Shown one piece after another: positions 5,750 through 6,194 of a stretch of 6,194 nucleotides of DNA. The stretch's first letter is position 1. Each line of letters opens with the position of its first letter. This stretch comes from Thermodesulfobacteriota bacterium (GTDB lineage: Bacteria; Desulfobacterota; RBG-13-43-22). The notes beneath the pieces were generated by a model. That model searched no databases. It worked only from the letters and a program-made list of their open reading frames with translations, and was not told where the DNA came from. The DNA lies in the NCBI GenBank assembly GCA_025454185.1, contig JALOOY010000396.1, positions 1-6,194 on the forward strand. Reading direction: 5' to 3'. A program made the translations under genes and the position numbers.

Positions 5750-5804
5750 GCGCATCGGCCGAGGCATCCGAATGTTTTTTAAGGGTCAGGGGGCAGGAAA
5801 GAAA

Positions 5805-5821
5805 GGCCGGGGACCACGGCC
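5805..5821 (-). terminator. possible intrinsic terminator of the right-edge gene
   Basis: Read on the minus strand, GGCCG (5821-5817) pairs with CGGCC (5809-5805) around a seven-base loop, followed by TTTCTTTCC. The short GC stem followed by a broken T-rich tract resembles a weak rho-independent terminator. It lies about 180 bases after the stop of the gene at 6001 and before the promoter of the next operon. The T-tract is imperfect and the stem is only five base pairs, so this is tentative. Confidence 0.3.
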
Positions 5822-6000
5822 CGATTGCTTTACCTCCAAAGTCGGATTTCGGTAATTTGGTCTTGATGACTTCCAAATACGAAGCAGGTAGAGGCCTCCG
5901 GTGTCAAAGTGAATGTTTCTCCCCGGCAGGCCCGCATTACCAACTGACAGAAAGGATGCAGATATTTTTGAAAGGGAATCAATTTAAAAGTTAAAATTCA

Positions 6001-6194
6001 CTACTTCAGGTTGCTTCCCCTGTCTTGGAGGTAGGTGCGGTACTCCCGCAAGAGGGTATAGGCATATTCTCGACGGACCCGATCCGACGACGGTATGTAA
6101 TTTTTTTGGGCTTCCAGACGATCTATGATTTCTTCCGCTGTGGCTTCGCTGGCCGGCAGACCTTGCGCGGAAAGGTCGGCCATGATCTCCACCA
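6001..6194 (-). CDS. C-terminal part of a small protein with the NYIP helical domain
   Basis: Partial gene running off the right edge, with 63 complete codons visible before TAG at 6003-6001. The visible part is charged and helical: an acidic helix (EEIIDRLEAQ), then KNYIPSSDRVRREYAYTLLREYRTYL. This matches the N-terminal domain of the protein encoded at 5663-5166 (LLVRLSKNNYIP...YGKALVREFRRQL) in motif and spacing. That protein has about 25 more residues before the matching region, so the true start probably lies outside the window, although a GTG at 6192 or an ATG at 6183 could be starts. If it ends here as seen, it is the NYIP domain without a thioredoxin domain. The function is unknown. 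It lies upstream of, and may be regulated separately from, the redox cluster. Confidence 0.65.
   Translation of the reverse strand, partial: VEIMADLSAQGLPASEATAEEIIDRLEAQKNYIPSSDRVRREYAYTLLREYRTYLQDRGSNLK

Larger units (their letters stand above)
5664..6000. other. intergenic region of about 337 bases
   Basis: No protein or RNA gene is supported here. The part next to the downstream redox cluster (5664-5750) holds a promoter and an approximately 50-base leader. The middle (5805-5821) contains a small GC hairpin that may terminate the upstream transcript. The stretch 5830-5990 is of mixed composition, with an AT-rich end just after the stop at 6001, and I see no recognisable feature in it. 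A plus-strand open frame across it (5743-5994) has no ribosome site or recognisable protein content. The region could be a degenerate remnant, but nothing proves that. Confidence 0.6.

Noticed and set aside
5743..5994. Plus-strand 83-codon open frame in the intergenic gap
   Set aside because: Its start overlaps the -35 region of the minus-strand promoter, it has no ribosome site, and the protein shows no recognisable motif.

Overview
The window carries one long series of genes, all on the minus strand, with base composition and protein types suggesting an anaerobic, moderately GC-rich bacterium, most likely in the Desulfobacterota/deltaproteobacterial range. The organism call is inference: it rests on an Ech-type membrane hydrogenase module, a five-heme periplasmic cytochrome c, and small anaerobe-type thioredoxin and Fe-S proteins. 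No rRNA, tRNA, CRISPR or transposase gene was seen.

In transcription order (high to low coordinates): (1) the 3' end of a small gene with an 'NYIP' helical domain (6194-6001); (2) a roughly 340-base gap holding a possible terminator and a good sigma70-type promoter (5749-5720); (3) a compact three-gene redox cluster: a two-domain protein ending in a CxxC thioredoxin-like domain (5663-5166), a protein with a C-terminal four-cysteine Fe-S motif (5147-4578), and a stand-alone 76-residue CxxC thioredoxin-like protein (4567-4337); (4) a GC-rich perfect palindrome (4305-4325); (5) an exported pentaheme cytochrome c (4204-3068) whose reading frame is interrupted by one in-frame TGA at 3328-3326 and then continues in the same frame for 85 codons; (6) two perfect tandem hairpins (3007-3074); (7) an ech operon: echA (2913-997), echB (997-146, stop/start overlap) and the first 33 codons of echC (101-1).

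The main result is the cytochrome. The TGA sits inside a conserved-looking stretch (GHRIPDG-TGA-PTRTRVVLDV), the downstream half has no signal peptide or good ribosome binding site of its own, and a stem-loop of the right size and distance for a bacterial SECIS element follows the TGA. The simplest reading is a selenocysteine-containing multiheme cytochrome of 378 residues that ordinary gene calling would split in two. A recent nonsense mutation remains the alternative.

Functionally, the ech genes would form the membrane arm and small subunit of an energy-converting [NiFe] hydrogenase coupling ferredoxin oxidation and proton reduction to ion pumping. The cytochrome would move electrons outside the inner membrane. 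The thioredoxin/Fe-S cluster suggests thiol-disulfide or low-potential electron handling in the cytoplasm. Whether these three groups work together cannot be told from the sequence alone.
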